Translations under genes and position numbers: made by a program | Shown: positions 44,471 through 53,506 of the stretch, in pieces | How positions within the stretch are numbered: position 1 is the first letter of the stretch | How the letters are laid out: every line of letters begins with the position of its first letter | NCBI RefSeq assembly: GCF_017742215.1 | Contig: NZ_JAGHKP010000001.1 | Coordinates: 558,001-622,000 of the forward strand | DNA length: 64,000 nucleotides | Reading direction: 5' to 3' | DNA from: Chitinophaga chungangae | Lineage (GTDB): Bacteria > Bacteroidota > Bacteroidia > Chitinophagales > Chitinophagaceae | The notes under the pieces: model-generated | Seen by the model: the letters and a program-made list of their open reading frames with translations, nothing else | Told to the model about the DNA's origin: nothing | Databases searched by the model: none

Positions 44471-44759
44471 CAGTTTTGTTTTGTCGTACTAATATGATTA
44501 AGTTAAATGCCGGCATCGCTTATCATACAAAAAGTGCCGGTCGGGAGGGGGCATACGTTGGATCGAAAAAATAAAAGTAGCAAAATTCCGCTTTACGGCC
44601 GTCATTCTTTTACTCATTTAAGTATGGGGTGAAGTGGAAAATCCTCCTAAATTTGGCCGGTATTTTAAAATTTAAGGATTTCGGGGATTGGGAAAAATTT
44701 ATGTTTATTTTTAGCCCCCGATATTAATCTGAGTGAAATTTATAAACTAATATCAACAA

Positions 44760-45656
44760 ATGCAACCGACATTATTGATCCTGGCGGCCGGTATGGCCAG
44801 CCGTTACGGAAGTTTGAAGCAAATCCAGCAGTTTGGCCCCAGCGGAGAAACGATTATCGATTATTCAATCTATGACGCTATCCGCGCGGGTTTTGGCAAG
44901 ATCGTGTTTATCATACGCGAGAATTTCGCCGAGGAGTTCAAAGAGATCTTTGAGCCTAAACTGAAAGGAAAAGTAGAAACAGCATACGTGTTCCAGAATA
45001 TGGACGCATTTACCGACGGTTTCGAGATACCGGCGGACCGTACCAAACCCTGGGGCACCGCCCACGCGGTATTATGCGCGAAAGACGCTATCAACGAGCC
45101 TTTTGCGGTGATCAACGCAGACGATTTTTATGGCCGGGACGCATTTGAAAAAATGGCGGCTTTCCTGAAGACCGAATGCGCGGGCGACAAATACAGCGTG
45201 GTAGGTTACGAACTGGGCAAAACCGTGAGCGAGTACGGCTTTGTGAGCCGCGGCGTATGCGAGGTGAGCAATGGCAACCTGAGCGGTATTACCGAACGTA
45301 CCAAGATCGTGGTGGAAGACGGGAAGATCGTTTACGAAGAAGGGGACAAAAAAGTAGAACTGGGCCCGAAAACGCCCGTATCCATGAACTTCTGGGGTTT
45401 TGCGCCGTCTGTGTTCGAGGTGAGCGAAAAACTGTTCAGCCAGTTCCTGGAACAAAATATCAGCAATCCTAAATCAGAATTTTTCATACCGATCGTAGTG
45501 GACCAATTCATTGCGGCAGGCCTGGGCTCCGTAAAAGTGATCCCGACCAGCAGCCAGTGGTTTGGCGTCACTTACAAAGAAGACGCGCCCGGGGTACAGC
45601 AAAGCCTGTCTGCCCTGGTGCAAAACGGGGAATACCCGGACAATCTCTGGAAATAA
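44760..45656 (+). CDS. sugar-1-phosphate nucleotidyltransferase
   Basis: A 298-residue nucleotidyltransferase of the GT-A fold. The nucleotide-binding loop LAAGMASRYGSLKQ (near residue 8) is a variant of LAAGxGxRxGxxK, and the metal-binding AVINADDFYGRDAF lies near residue 119. It joins a nucleoside triphosphate and a sugar 1-phosphate to make an NDP-sugar. The next gene, 8 bases downstream, encodes an APH-fold kinase like N-acetylhexosamine 1-kinase, so the pair could convert a free amino sugar to its NDP form. The sugar and nucleotide are inferred from context only. Confidence 0.88.
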   Translation: MQPTLLILAAGMASRYGSLKQIQQFGPSGETIIDYSIYDAIRAGFGKIVFIIRENFAEEFKEIFEPKLKGKVETAYVFQNMDAFTDGFEIPADRTKPWGTAHAVLCAKDAINEPFAVINADDFYGRDAFEKMAAFLKTECAGDKYSVVGYELGKTVSEYGFVSRGVCEVSNGNLSGITERTKIVVEDGKIVYEEGDKKVELGPKTPVSMNFWGFAPSVFEVSEKLFSQFLEQNISNPKSEFFIPIVVDQFIAAGLGSVKVIPTSSQWFGVTYKEDAPGVQQSLSALVQNGEYPDNLWK

Positions 45657-45664
45657 TTTCCATA

Positions 45665-46753
45665 ATGGTGAATACAGACATAATCCGAGCCTTCGGATTG
45701 GAGCCTGCCAGCTTTGACGTGAAGAAATTCGGGAGCGGCCACATCAACAACACATTTCTTTTGAGTGGCCGCGGCGGTGAAAATTTCATCCTCCAGAAAA
45801 TCAACACGTATGTATTCAGGGAACCGGGTGTAATAGCCCGGAACCAAAGGCTGGCGGCCGATTTCCTGGCTTCGAACCACCCAAGCTACCTCTTTATTGT
45901 TCCCATCCCTACCGCTACAGGGGATGAGCTCTTTCATTTCAACGATGAGTATTGGCGCATGATCCCTTTCATACCGGATTCCACTTCGGTAGACCAGGCG
46001 GACACGCCCAAGCAGGCATTCGAAGCGGCCCGCCAGTTCGGGCTGATGGCCCGGATGTTCCATGGCATCGATCTGCATGAGTTTAAGGCCAGCATTCCCA
46101 ACTTCCACAACCTGACCCTGCGGTACGCCTCCTTCCAGGAAGCCATCCGCCAGGCGAAAGAAGACAGGAAAGGGTTTGCCGACGAGCTGATCGCGCAGTT
46201 CCTCCGCCATAGCGACATCGCGGTTACCTTCGAAACGCTGAAGACCGCCCCGGAATTCAGCGACCGCCTCATGCATCACGATACCAAGATCAACAACGTG
46301 CTGCTCCGGAAAGACAGCTACGAAGGCATTTGCGTATGCGACCTGGATACGCTCATGCCCGGGAAGATCATCTCCGACCTCGGCGATATGGTGCGTACTT
46401 ACGTATGCCCCGTTTCCGAAGAAGAGCGCGACTTTTCGCAGATCCGTATCCGTGAGGAATATTTTGAAGCGCTTATGAAAGGCTACCTTTCCGAAGTAGG
46501 CAGCACCTTATCGGCGACAGAAAAAGCGCACCTGTTCTATGCCGGCAAATTCATGATCTACATGCAGGGCATCCGTTTCCTGACGGATTACCTCAACGGG
46601 GACGTGTATTACCCGGTAAAATACCCCGAGCATAACTTCAACCGGGCGAAAAACCAGTTCATACTGCTGGAAAAGCTCATCGAAAAGGAGGATGTGCTGC
46701 AAAGGGTGATAGACGATTGCCTTAAAACTGCAACGCTCGTACGCGAAAAATAA
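45665..46753 (+). CDS. APH-fold sugar kinase, N-acetylhexosamine 1-kinase-like
   Basis: A 362-residue phosphotransferase. The nucleotide-binding start (FGSGHINNTFLLSG; NFILQKINTYVF), the catalytic loop HHDTKINNVLL (HxDxxxxN) and the metal-binding CVCDLDTLMPG define the aminoglycoside-phosphotransferase fold. N-acetylhexosamine 1-kinase (NahK) belongs to this fold, and members in Bacteroidota are often mislabelled as mucin desulfatase. Together with the nucleotidyltransferase 8 bases upstream and the divergent hexosaminidase it suggests salvage of GlcNAc or GalNAc to an NDP-sugar. The start at 45665 follows the previous stop; the open frame upstream is out of context. Confidence 0.82.
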   Translation: MVNTDIIRAFGLEPASFDVKKFGSGHINNTFLLSGRGGENFILQKINTYVFREPGVIARNQRLAADFLASNHPSYLFIVPIPTATGDELFHFNDEYWRMIPFIPDSTSVDQADTPKQAFEAARQFGLMARMFHGIDLHEFKASIPNFHNLTLRYASFQEAIRQAKEDRKGFADELIAQFLRHSDIAVTFETLKTAPEFSDRLMHHDTKINNVLLRKDSYEGICVCDLDTLMPGKIISDLGDMVRTYVCPVSEEERDFSQIRIREEYFEALMKGYLSEVGSTLSATEKAHLFYAGKFMIYMQGIRFLTDYLNGDVYYPVKYPEHNFNRAKNQFILLEKLIEKEDVLQRVIDDCLKTATLVREK

Positions 46754-46756
46754 CCG

Positions 46757-46783
46757 AAGGCCCCTCACAAGGGGGCCTTTTTT
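46757..46783 (+). terminator. intrinsic terminator after the sugar kinase
   Basis: 8-bp stem AAGGCCCC (46757-46764) / GGGGCCTT (46772-46779) with a 7-base loop and six T. Confidence 0.9.
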
Positions 46784-46802
46784 GTTTTGACAGGAGTGCG
46801 GT

Positions 46803-46847
46803 GAAACAGCTGTTTCTTGATTTTTTTCCAACAAAAGCGCTTTTGTT
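46803..46847. promoter_or_regulatory. two adjacent palindromes upstream of the ilv promoter
   Basis: GAAACAGCTGTTTC (46803-46816) and AACAAAAGCGCTTTTGTT (46830-46847) are both perfect palindromes, about 85-130 bases before the ilv -7 box. They could be operators; no regulator is linked. Confidence 0.35.
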
Positions 46848-46906
46848 TTCGATATTTTAAAAAATCGCCTATTGGGTTGATTTTTCTCAAAAGTTTTCGC
46901 CCTGTA

Positions 46907-46937
46907 TTGTTTTTTATTTTATTCACCAATACATTTG
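46907..46937 (+). promoter_or_regulatory. putative ilv operon promoter
   Basis: TTG (46907-46909) and TACATTTG (46930-46937) are spaced 20 bases apart and match the -33/-7 elements of Bacteroidota promoters. Transcription would begin a few bases downstream of 46937, some 20-25 bases before the leader-peptide start codon. Confidence 0.6.
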
Positions 46938-46966
46938 TAGTGATAATAAAAATCATCAGGACCTCC

Positions 46967-47083
46967 ATGTGGGTAAACAAAAACAATAACAAGATCAGTC
47001 ACATCGTACCGCAGCTCAACTGGGCTATTACGCTCGTCGTGATCGTCATTGTCATTGTCACCCGTCAACCGATAGGAGGATAA
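46967..47083 (+). CDS. ilv leader peptide (attenuator control peptide)
   Basis: A 38-codon reading frame directly upstream of ilvE. Codons 21-31 read ITLVVIVIVIV, so ten of eleven are Ile, Val or Leu; the peptide ends TRQPIGG then TAA. This clustering is the signature of a leader peptide whose translation measures charged branched-chain tRNAs. A purine-rich AGGA lies 5 bases before the ATG, and a promoter-like -7 box sits 29 bases upstream of it. An intrinsic terminator starts 30 bases after the stop codon, and the last two Gly codons are complementary to its 5' arm. An open frame extends upstream, but only the part from 46967 fits the promoter position. The peptide itself probably has no other function. 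Confidence 0.82.
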   Translation: MWVNKNNNKISHIVPQLNWAITLVVIVIVIVTRQPIGG

Positions 47084-47141
47084 CACGCGCGTACAATACA
47101 ACTGAAAATAAACGCCTTCCTCCACCAGGAAGGCTTTTTTT
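47075..47141 (+). promoter_or_regulatory. ilv transcription attenuator (antiterminator and terminator)
   Basis: The terminator is an 8-bp stem GCCTTCCT (47114-47121) / AGGAAGGC (47127-47134) with loop CCACC and seven T (47135-47141). GGAGGA at 47075-47080, the last two codons of the leader peptide, is complementary to TCCTCC at 47118-47123 in the terminator's 5' arm and loop, so it can form a competing antiterminator. CCTCC just before the leader start (46962-46966) could in turn pair with GGAGG. A ribosome at the stop codon would cover GGAGGA and allow termination. One stalled at the Ile/Val codons would leave it free. ilvE starts 20 bases after the T run. Confidence 0.75.
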
Positions 47142-47160
47142 ATGTGCAAATTCCAATTAT

Positions 47161-48063
47161 ATGTATAGCTATTACAACGAAAACACGATTCTTTACTTTG
47201 ACGGGGCTTATACGAAAGCCACAGAGGCCAAAATTGACCTGTATGGTCAGTCGCTGCATTACGGATACGCGGTATTTGAAGGCATCCGCGCTTACAAGAC
47301 CGCCAGTGGCGAGGTGAAAATCTTCAAACCCAAGGAGCACTTCGACCGGTTCAAGCGTTCCTGCGAGCTGATACATATACCTTACAAGTACAACAACGAC
47401 GAACTGATCGCCGCTTGTTATAAAGTGCTGGAGCTGAACAACCTGGAGGAAGCATACATCCGCCCGCTGGTGTTCTGCCCGCCGAATATGACCCTGAAAG
47501 CCGCTTCCGAAACCCACATCCTGATCTGCGCATGGGACTGGGGCGCTTACCTGGGCGAAAAACTGCTCCGCGTATGCATTTCTTCCTACCAACGCCCCAA
47601 CCCGAAAGCGTTCAAGATCGAATCCAAAGCCGCCGGCCTGTACGTAAACTCTATCCTGGCTTCGCAAGAGGCGAAAGAAAAAGGGTACGACGAAGCTTTG
47701 CTGCTGGATATCAACGGTTTTGTGGCTGAAGGCCCCGGCGCCAACCTGTTCTACGAAAAAGCAGGCACCATTTATACGCCCGCCCCGGGCAACATCCTCC
47801 CTGGCATCACCCGCGCCACCGTGATCGAGATCTGCGGCGAACTGGGCATTCCGCTGGTGGAAAAACAGATCACCGTGGAAGAGCTGAAACAGGCCGAAGC
47901 AGTGTTCTACTGCGGTACTGCCGCCGAAGTGATCGGATGGGACAGCCTCGACGGGCAAGGTTTCTCCAAACCCTGGGCCGAATCCCTCGGCAAGGTCATC
48001 CAGCAGGCTTACAAAGCCAAAGTGCTGGAAAAAGAATTCAAACGCGAGGCAATTCCTGCCTGA
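47161..48063 (+). CDS. ilvE: branched-chain amino-acid aminotransferase
   Basis: A 300-residue fold-type IV PLP enzyme making the last step to Val, Ile and Leu from their keto acids with glutamate. YFDGAYTKATEAKIDLYGQSLHYGYAVFEGIRAY is partly visible as DLYGQSLHYGYAVFEGIR near the N-terminus; the PLP lysine is K156 in FKIESKAAGLYVNS, and ALLLDINGFVAEGPGANLFY and GNILPGITRATVIE give the cofactor loops. It is the first structural gene after the attenuator. A terminator-like hairpin follows it, so ilvD downstream may be transcribed partly by read-through and partly from its own promoter. Confidence 0.95.
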   Translation: MYSYYNENTILYFDGAYTKATEAKIDLYGQSLHYGYAVFEGIRAYKTASGEVKIFKPKEHFDRFKRSCELIHIPYKYNNDELIAACYKVLELNNLEEAYIRPLVFCPPNMTLKAASETHILICAWDWGAYLGEKLLRVCISSYQRPNPKAFKIESKAAGLYVNSILASQEAKEKGYDEALLLDINGFVAEGPGANLFYEKAGTIYTPAPGNILPGITRATVIEICGELGIPLVEKQITVEELKQAEAVFYCGTAAEVIGWDSLDGQGFSKPWAESLGKVIQQAYKAKVLEKEFKREAIPA

Positions 48064-48078
48064 TAATACCCGGAAGCT

Positions 48079-48116
48079 CCCCCTTCCGCCGTTGCAACCG
48101 GAAGGGGGGATTTTCT
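48079..48116 (+). terminator. terminator-like hairpin between ilvE and ilvD
   Basis: 10-bp stem CCCCCTTCCG (48079-48088) / CGGAAGGGGG (48099-48108), then GATTTTCTT. A second nested hairpin (AAAAGCG at 48121-48127, CGCTTTT at 48155-48161) follows. Partial termination inside the ilv locus is likely. Confidence 0.7.
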
Positions 48117-48238
48117 TAAAAAAAAGCGTGGGACACAGCCGTTGAATGGCGTAAACGCTTTTCTTCCTAACTCATACCCATAGCGGATTTTGGCCATCCT
48201 GCCTGCCTTTTGAAGACCGGGAACGACCGAATTATTGG

Positions 48239-48269
48239 TTTGAATAAACGCCGCACCGGGAATAACTTG
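48239..48269 (+). promoter_or_regulatory. possible ilvD promoter
   Basis: TTTG (48239-48242) and TAACTTG (48263-48269) are spaced 20 bases apart. The downstream box lacks one base of TAnnTTTG, so this is tentative. Confidence 0.3.
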
Positions 48270-48323
48270 TACGATAATTAGAAATTCAGATAGCCGTGAC
48301 CCGGTAATAACGACCTTATTAAT

Positions 48324-50003
48324 ATGGAGTTAAACAAATACAGCAAGACGATTACGCAAGATCCCACACAGCCCGCCGCACAGGCCATGCTGTACGGGAT
48401 AGGACTGACTGAGGAAGACCTGAAAAAAGCACAGGTGGGCATTGTGAGCATGGGCTACGATGGCAATACCTGCAACATGCACCTGAACGACCTGGCCAAA
48501 CAGGTAAAAAAAGGCGTATGGGCCAACGACCTGGTAGGGCTTATTTTCAACACCATCGGCGTGAGCGACGGTATCAGCAACGGTACCGACGGCATGCGTT
48601 ATTCGCTCGTCAGCCGCGATCTGATCGCTGATTCCATTGAAACCGTGTGCGGCGCGCAATATTACGACGGAGTGATTACCGTGCCCGGCTGCGATAAGAA
48701 CATGCCCGGCTCGCTGATGGCCATGGGCCGCCTGAACCGTCCCGCCATCATGGTGTACGGCGGAACGATCGCGCCCGGCAGATACAAAGGGCAGGACCTG
48801 AACATCATATCCGCTTTCGAAGCGCTCGGCCAGAAGATGGCGGGCAACCTCGACGAGGGCGACTTCAAAGGCATCGTACAAAATTCCTGTCCCGGCGCCG
48901 GCGCCTGCGGCGGCATGTACACGGCCAACACCATGAGTTCCGCTATCGAAGCGCTGGGCATGAGCCTTCCGTACAGCTCCTCCAATCCCGCGCTGAGCAA
49001 GGAAAAACAGGAGGAATGCCTGGAAGCGGGCAAATACATCCGCCTGTTGCTCGAAAGAGACATCAAACCGAAAGACATCATGACCCGTGAAGCGTTCGAG
49101 AACGCGATCACCGTGATCATGGCAACCGGCGGCAGCACCAATGCGGTACTGCATTTCATCGCCATCGCCAAATCCGTTGGCGTAAACATCACTATGGCCG
49201 ACTTCCAGCGCCTGAGCGACGCCACGCCTTTACTGGCGGACCTCAAGCCCAGCGGCAAATACCTGATGGAAGACCTCCACAACATCGGCGGCATTCCCAT
49301 GGTCATGAAATACCTGCTGAAACAGGGCAGGTTACACGGAAATTGTTTGACCGTTACGGGCAAGACCCTGGCGGAAAACCTGGAATCCGTGCCCGACATC
49401 GATTTTTCAAAACAAGACATTATACATCCGCTGGAGAAGCCGCTGAAAGCCAACGGCCACATCCAGATCCTGTACGGCAACCTGGCCGAGCAGGGCTCCG
49501 TGGCGAAGATCACCGGCAAGGAAGGCGAAAAATTCTCCGGCCCGGCCCGTGTATTCGACGGAGAATTCGAGCTGATCGCGGGGATACAGTCCGGCAAAGT
49601 GAAAGCGGGAGACGTCGTCGTCATTCGCTACGTAGGCCCCAAAGGCGGCCCCGGCATGCCGGAGATGCTGAAACCCACTTCCGCCATTATGGGCGTTGGC
49701 CTGGGTAAAAGCGTGGCCCTCATTACAGACGGCCGTTTTTCCGGTGGCACGCACGGCTTTGTGGTAGGGCATATCGTACCGGAGGCCTACGAAGGCGGTA
49801 CCATCGCGCTCGTAAAAGACGACGACATTATCGAACTGGACGCCGTAAACAATATCATCAAGGTTAACCTGACGCCCGAAGAGCTCGCGGAAAGAAAAGC
49901 AGCATGGAAAAGACCGGCTCTGAAGGCTACGAACGGGATATTATTCAAGTACGCAAAACAAGTAAAAAATGCAACAGAAGGATGTGTTACCGATGAAGAC
50001 TGA
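48324..50003 (+). CDS. ilvD: dihydroxy-acid dehydratase
   Basis: A 559-residue iron-sulfur enzyme that dehydrates dihydroxy acids to the keto acids of Val and Ile. The cluster cysteines lie in [27 protein letters not shown] and [19 protein letters not shown], and the C-terminal [18 protein letters not shown] and [14 protein letters not shown] are family signatures. A 260-base gap with two hairpins separates it from ilvE. The 3' end overlaps the start of ilvB, which implies coupling of the two. Confidence 0.96.
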   Translation: MELNKYSKTITQDPTQPAAQAMLYGIGLTEEDLKKAQVGIVSMGYDGNTCNMHLNDLAKQVKKGVWANDLVGLIFNTIGVSDGISNGTDGMRYSLVSRDLIADSIETVCGAQYYDGVITVPGCDKNMPGSLMAMGRLNRPAIMVYGGTIAPGRYKGQDLNIISAFEALGQKMAGNLDEGDFKGIVQNSCPGAGACGGMYTANTMSSAIEALGMSLPYSSSNPALSKEKQEECLEAGKYIRLLLERDIKPKDIMTREAFENAITVIMATGGSTNAVLHFIAIAKSVGVNITMADFQRLSDATPLLADLKPSGKYLMEDLHNIGGIPMVMKYLLKQGRLHGNCLTVTGKTLAENLESVPDIDFSKQDIIHPLEKPLKANGHIQILYGNLAEQGSVAKITGKEGEKFSGPARVFDGEFELIAGIQSGKVKAGDVVVIRYVGPKGGPGMPEMLKPTSAIMGVGLGKSVALITDGRFSGGTHGFVVGHIVPEAYEGGTIALVKDDDIIELDAVNNIIKVNLTPEELAERKAAWKRPALKATNGILFKYAKQVKNATEGCVTDED

Positions 50004-51720
50004 TCAGTCTGACAAGCGGGCTGCCGCCGCCCCCGAGATCATCACCGGCGCGGAAGCAGTGATCCGGTCGCTGATTGCGGAAGGTGTGGACACCATTTTC
50101 GGTTACCCCGGCGGCGCCATTATGCCGATCTACGACGCTCTTTATGATTTCCAGGACCAGGTGCACCACATCCTGGTGCGCCACGAACAAGGCGCCACGC
50201 ACGCCGCCCAGGGTTATGCCCGTGCAAACGGCAGGGTAGGCGTGGTATTCGCCACCTCCGGCCCCGGCGCCACCAACCTGGTGACCGGCCTTGCAGATGC
50301 GCAGATGGACTCAACCCCCATGGTGTGCATCACCGGCCAGGTAGCCGCGGCATTGCTCGGTACAGACGCTTTCCAGGAAACGGACGTGATCGGCATCACC
50401 ACACCTATCACCAAATGGAACATACAGGTTACCAGGCCTGAAGATATACCCGGCGCCATCGCCAAAGCATTTTACATTGCGCGCAGCGGCCGCCCCGGCG
50501 CCGTATTGGTAGACATCACCAAAAACGCGCAGTTCGGCAAACTGGATTTCCAGTACAAAGCCTGCGAAAGCATCCGCAGCTATCACCCGCACCCCGTGCT
50601 GAACATGGACCAGGTGAAAGCCGCAGCCGAACTGATCAACAACGCCAAACGCCCGTACATTCTCTGCGGCCACGGCGTACTGATCTCCGGCGCGGAAAAA
50701 GAACTGATCGCAGTGGCCGAAAAGGCGGACATCGCGATCGCCTCCACGCTGCTCGGCCTTTCCGCCGTGCCCGTAAATCACCCGTGTTACGTGGGTTACA
50801 CCGGCATGCACGGCAATTACGGCCCGAACATCAATACGAACGAATGCGACGTACTGATCGCGGTAGGCATGCGTTTCGACGACCGCATCACCGGCGACGT
50901 GAACGAATTTGCCCGCCAGGCCAAAGTAGTCCACATCGAGATCGATAAAGCGGAGATCAATAAGATCATCCCGGCAGACGTGGCCGTACATGCTGACGCG
51001 AAAGAAGCGCTTGCCGCATTGCTGCCGCTGCTCAAAGAAGCGAAACATCCCGAATGGCTGCAGCTGTTCAGGGAAGCCGATAAAAAAGAAGATGAAAAAG
51101 TTCGTCACCGCGAACTGCACCCCACCGAAGGCCAGATCAAAATGGCGGAAGTGATCCGCATCATCTCCGAACAAACAAAGGGCAAAGCGATTTTGGTAAC
51201 AGACGTAGGTCAGCACCAGATGATCGCTTCGCGTTATTACCGCTTCGAAGACCCGAACACCAACATCACCAGCGGCGGCATGGGCACCATGGGCTTCGCC
51301 CTTCCGGCGGCCATGGGCGCCAAAGTGGGCGCGCCCGACAGGGAAGTGGTGGCCATCATCGGCGACGGGTGTTTCCAGATGACGCTGCAGGAGCTCGGCA
51401 CCATTTACCAATCCGAGATCGGCGTGAAAATCGTGATCCTGAACAACAACTTCCTCGGCATGGTTCGCCAGTGGCAGCAATTGTTCTTCGACAAACGGTA
51501 TTCTTCCACCGTGATGATCAACCCGGATTTTGTACAGATCGCGAAAGGTTTTTACGTACCGGGCCGCAAGGTGACCGAACGCGCGGACCTCGAAGGCGCC
51601 GTAAAGGAAATGCTGGACACAAAAGGCGCCTACCTGCTGGAAGTAGTGGTGGAGCAGGAAGACAACGTATTCCCGATGGTGCCGGCAGGCGCACCCATCT
51701 CGTCTATCCGCCTCGAGTAG
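49993..51720 (+). CDS. ilvB: acetolactate synthase, large (catalytic) subunit
   Basis: A 575-residue thiamine-diphosphate enzyme forming acetolactate or acetohydroxybutyrate. TPP domains are visible: [16 protein letters not shown] with the activator glutamate in [18 protein letters not shown], the central FAD-binding domain, and the TPP motif [17 protein letters not shown] to [16 protein letters not shown]. The start could be ATG 49993 (MKTDQSDK) or 49969, eight codons earlier; both overlap ilvD. I prefer 49993 because AAGGATG lies about ten bases before it. The regulatory subunit ilvN follows after 29 bases. Confidence 0.95.
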   Translation: MKTDQSDKRAAAAPEIITGAEAVIRSLIAEGVDTIFGYPGGAIMPIYDALYDFQDQVHHILVRHEQGATHAAQGYARANGRVGVVFATSGPGATNLVTGLADAQMDSTPMVCITGQVAAALLGTDAFQETDVIGITTPITKWNIQVTRPEDIPGAIAKAFYIARSGRPGAVLVDITKNAQFGKLDFQYKACESIRSYHPHPVLNMDQVKAAAELINNAKRPYILCGHGVLISGAEKELIAVAEKADIAIASTLLGLSAVPVNHPCYVGYTGMHGNYGPNINTNECDVLIAVGMRFDDRITGDVNEFARQAKVVHIEIDKAEINKIIPADVAVHADAKEALAALLPLLKEAKHPEWLQLFREADKKEDEKVRHRELHPTEGQIKMAEVIRIISEQTKGKAILVTDVGQHQMIASRYYRFEDPNTNITSGGMGTMGFALPAAMGAKVGAPDREVVAIIGDGCFQMTLQELGTIYQSEIGVKIVILNNNFLGMVRQWQQLFFDKRYSSTVMINPDFVQIAKGFYVPGRKVTERADLEGAVKEMLDTKGAYLLEVVVEQEDNVFPMVPAGAPISSIRLE

Positions 51721-51749
51721 CAGTTCATCACCATTAATCCAGACACAAC

Positions 51750-52292
51750 ATGCAAAAGGAATATACAGTTACGGTATACACAGAAGACAGGGTAGGCATC
51801 ACCAACCGCATCTCCGTGATCTTCACGCGCCGTGGCATCAACATCACCAGTCTTACCACCGCCGAAACGGAAATCACCGGGGTGTATAAATTCATCATCA
51901 CGGTATTGTCCACCCGCGACAGGCTGGAAAAAGTAGTAGGCCAGATCGAAAAACTCATCGAAGTGCACCGCGCATTTGTGCACGACGAAGACGAAGTGGT
52001 TTACCAGGAGCTGGCGTTGTACAAAATATCCACCAAAAGCCTTCACAATGGCGACATTGAGAAGATCATCCGGGACAACAACGCGCGCATCCTCACCATT
52101 ACGGAAGATTACTTCGTACTTGAAAAAACAGGCCACCAGCAGGAGCTGATCGCGATGCTCCAGAAGCTGGAACCGTACGGCCTCATAGAATATTCCAAAA
52201 GCGGCCGCGTAGCGATCGTGAAATGGAGCCGCCGTTTCCATGAACATCTCAAAGACCTGTCGCTCATCGAGGCAGACAGCCTGAAAGACTGA
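51750..52292 (+). CDS. ilvN: acetolactate synthase, small (regulatory) subunit
   Basis: A 180-residue protein with an N-terminal ACT domain (YTVTVYTEDRVGITNRISVIFTRRGINI, then ITSLTTAETEITGVYKFIITV) and a C-terminal ACT-like part (KPHNGDIEKI-type, with TEDYFVLEKTGHQQELIAML). It binds the large subunit and gives feedback control by valine. The opening resembles the IlvN/IlvH type, though the residue after the first strand differs somewhat from the E. coli pattern. It stands between ilvB and ilvC with short gaps. Confidence 0.93.
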   Translation: MQKEYTVTVYTEDRVGITNRISVIFTRRGINITSLTTAETEITGVYKFIITVLSTRDRLEKVVGQIEKLIEVHRAFVHDEDEVVYQELALYKISTKSLHNGDIEKIIRDNNARILTITEDYFVLEKTGHQQELIAMLQKLEPYGLIEYSKSGRVAIVKWSRRFHEHLKDLSLIEADSLKD

Positions 52293-52351
52293 TAACGGCA
52301 AAGAATGCAATAACCTAGAACTTAAAACTTTTTAAAAACCACTAACAAAAC

Positions 52352-53395
52352 ATGGCAACCATCAATTTTGGCGGGGTACTGGAAGACGTAGTAACCAGAG
52401 AAGAATTCCCCATGGAAAAGGCAAGAGAAGTGCTGAAGAATGAAACTATCGCGATCATCGGTTACGGCGTACAAGGTCCCGGTCAGGCGCTGAACCTGAA
52501 AGACAATGGTTTCAACGTGATCATCGGCCAGCGTAAAGATTCCAAAACCTGGGACAAAGCCGTTGCAGACGGTTGGGTTCCCGGCGAAACGCTGTTCGGG
52601 ATCGAAGAAGCCGCCCAGAAAGGCACCATCATTCAGTACCTGCTGTCAGACGCCGGCCAGATCCAGCTGTGGCCCACGCTGAAGCCCTTCCTGACCAAAG
52701 GTAAAGCCCTGTATTTCTCACACGGTTTCGGCATTACTTTCAAAGAAAAGACCAATATCATTCCCCCGGCAGACGTAGACGTGATCCTGGTAGCACCCAA
52801 AGGCTCCGGCACTTCACTGCGCAGGCTGTTCCTCGCCGGCCAGGGCCTGAACTCCAGCTTCGCCATTTTCCAGGACGCCACCGGCCGCGCACGTGAACGC
52901 GTGATCGCACTCGGCATCGGCGTTGGCTCCGGTTACCTGTTCGAAACAGACTTCAAAAAAGAAGTGTATTCCGACCTTACCGGCGAACGCGGCACCCTGA
53001 TGGGCGCTATCCAGGGCATTTTCGCTGCACAGTACCAAACGCTGCGCAACAACGGCCACTCACCTTCCGAAGCGTTCAACGAAACCGTTGAAGAGCTGAC
53101 CCAATCCCTGATGCCCCTGGTAGCAGAGAACGGCATGGACTGGATGTACGCCAACTGCTCTACCACTGCACAACGCGGCGCGCTCGACTGGTGGAAAAAA
53201 TTCAAAGACGCTACCCAGCCCGTATTCGACGAACTGTACGCTTCCGTTGCTACCGGTAAAGAAGCACAGCGTTCCATCGACCTGAACGGCCAGGCGGATT
53301 ACCGCCCCAAGCTGAACGCAGAGCTCGAAGAACTGCGTAACAGCGAAATGTGGCAGGCAGGCGCGGCAGTAAGAAAGCTCCGCCCCGGCAAGTAA
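52352..53395 (+). CDS. ilvC: ketol-acid reductoisomerase (NADP+)
   Basis: A 347-residue class I enzyme that isomerises and reduces acetolactate. The Rossmann fingerprint IIGYGVQGPGQALNLKDNG, with the cofactor-recognition QRKDSKTW, is near residues 35-60. The C-terminal knotted domain holds the Mg2+ site (SDLTGERGTLMGAIQGIF and NETVEELTQSLMPLV). The GYGVQGPGQ variant replaces the common GYGSQGHAH. It is followed by a long hairpin and a small reading frame before ilvA. Confidence 0.95.
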   Translation: MATINFGGVLEDVVTREEFPMEKAREVLKNETIAIIGYGVQGPGQALNLKDNGFNVIIGQRKDSKTWDKAVADGWVPGETLFGIEEAAQKGTIIQYLLSDAGQIQLWPTLKPFLTKGKALYFSHGFGITFKEKTNIIPPADVDVILVAPKGSGTSLRRLFLAGQGLNSSFAIFQDATGRARERVIALGIGVGSGYLFETDFKKEVYSDLTGERGTLMGAIQGIFAAQYQTLRNNGHSPSEAFNETVEELTQSLMPLVAENGMDWMYANCSTTAQRGALDWWKKFKDATQPVFDELYASVATGKEAQRSIDLNGQADYRPKLNAELEELRNSEMWQAGAAVRKLRPGK

Positions 53396-53415
53396 AAAGC
53401 TATAAAAAATAAAAT

Positions 53416-53472
53416 ATGAAAAGTATCAGGAGAGTTGTTGGCAACGGTTGCGGAGGAGTGTGTTCGATTTGA
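53416..53472 (+). CDS. possible second leader peptide, before ilvA
   Basis: A tiny reading frame (18 codons, MKSIRRVVGNGCGGVCSI) between ilvC and ilvA. It lies almost entirely within the arm and loop of the large hairpin described next. Five of eighteen codons are Ile or Val, which is modest enrichment, so it may be chance. If translated it could couple ribosome position to the hairpin and regulate ilvA. No clear ribosome-binding site precedes it. Confidence 0.35.
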   Translation: MKSIRRVVGNGCGGVCSI

Positions 53473-53506
53473 CGCCGGCGCATTTTTCCTGATACTTTTC
53501 TTTTTT
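53418..53506 (+). terminator. long-stem terminator or attenuator between ilvC and ilvA
   Basis: A perfect 14-bp inverted repeat (GAAAAGTATCAGGA at 53418-53431; TCCTGATACTTTTC at 53487-53500), extendable with G-U pairs, followed by six T. The 55-base loop holds most of the small frame. ilvA starts 20 bases later. Confidence 0.75.

Noticed and set aside
46817..46966. Upstream extension of the leader-peptide frame to 46817.
   Set aside because: It would start before the promoter-like box at 46930-46937, is AT-rich, and adds no ribosome site; the 46967 ATG fits the leader-peptide pattern.
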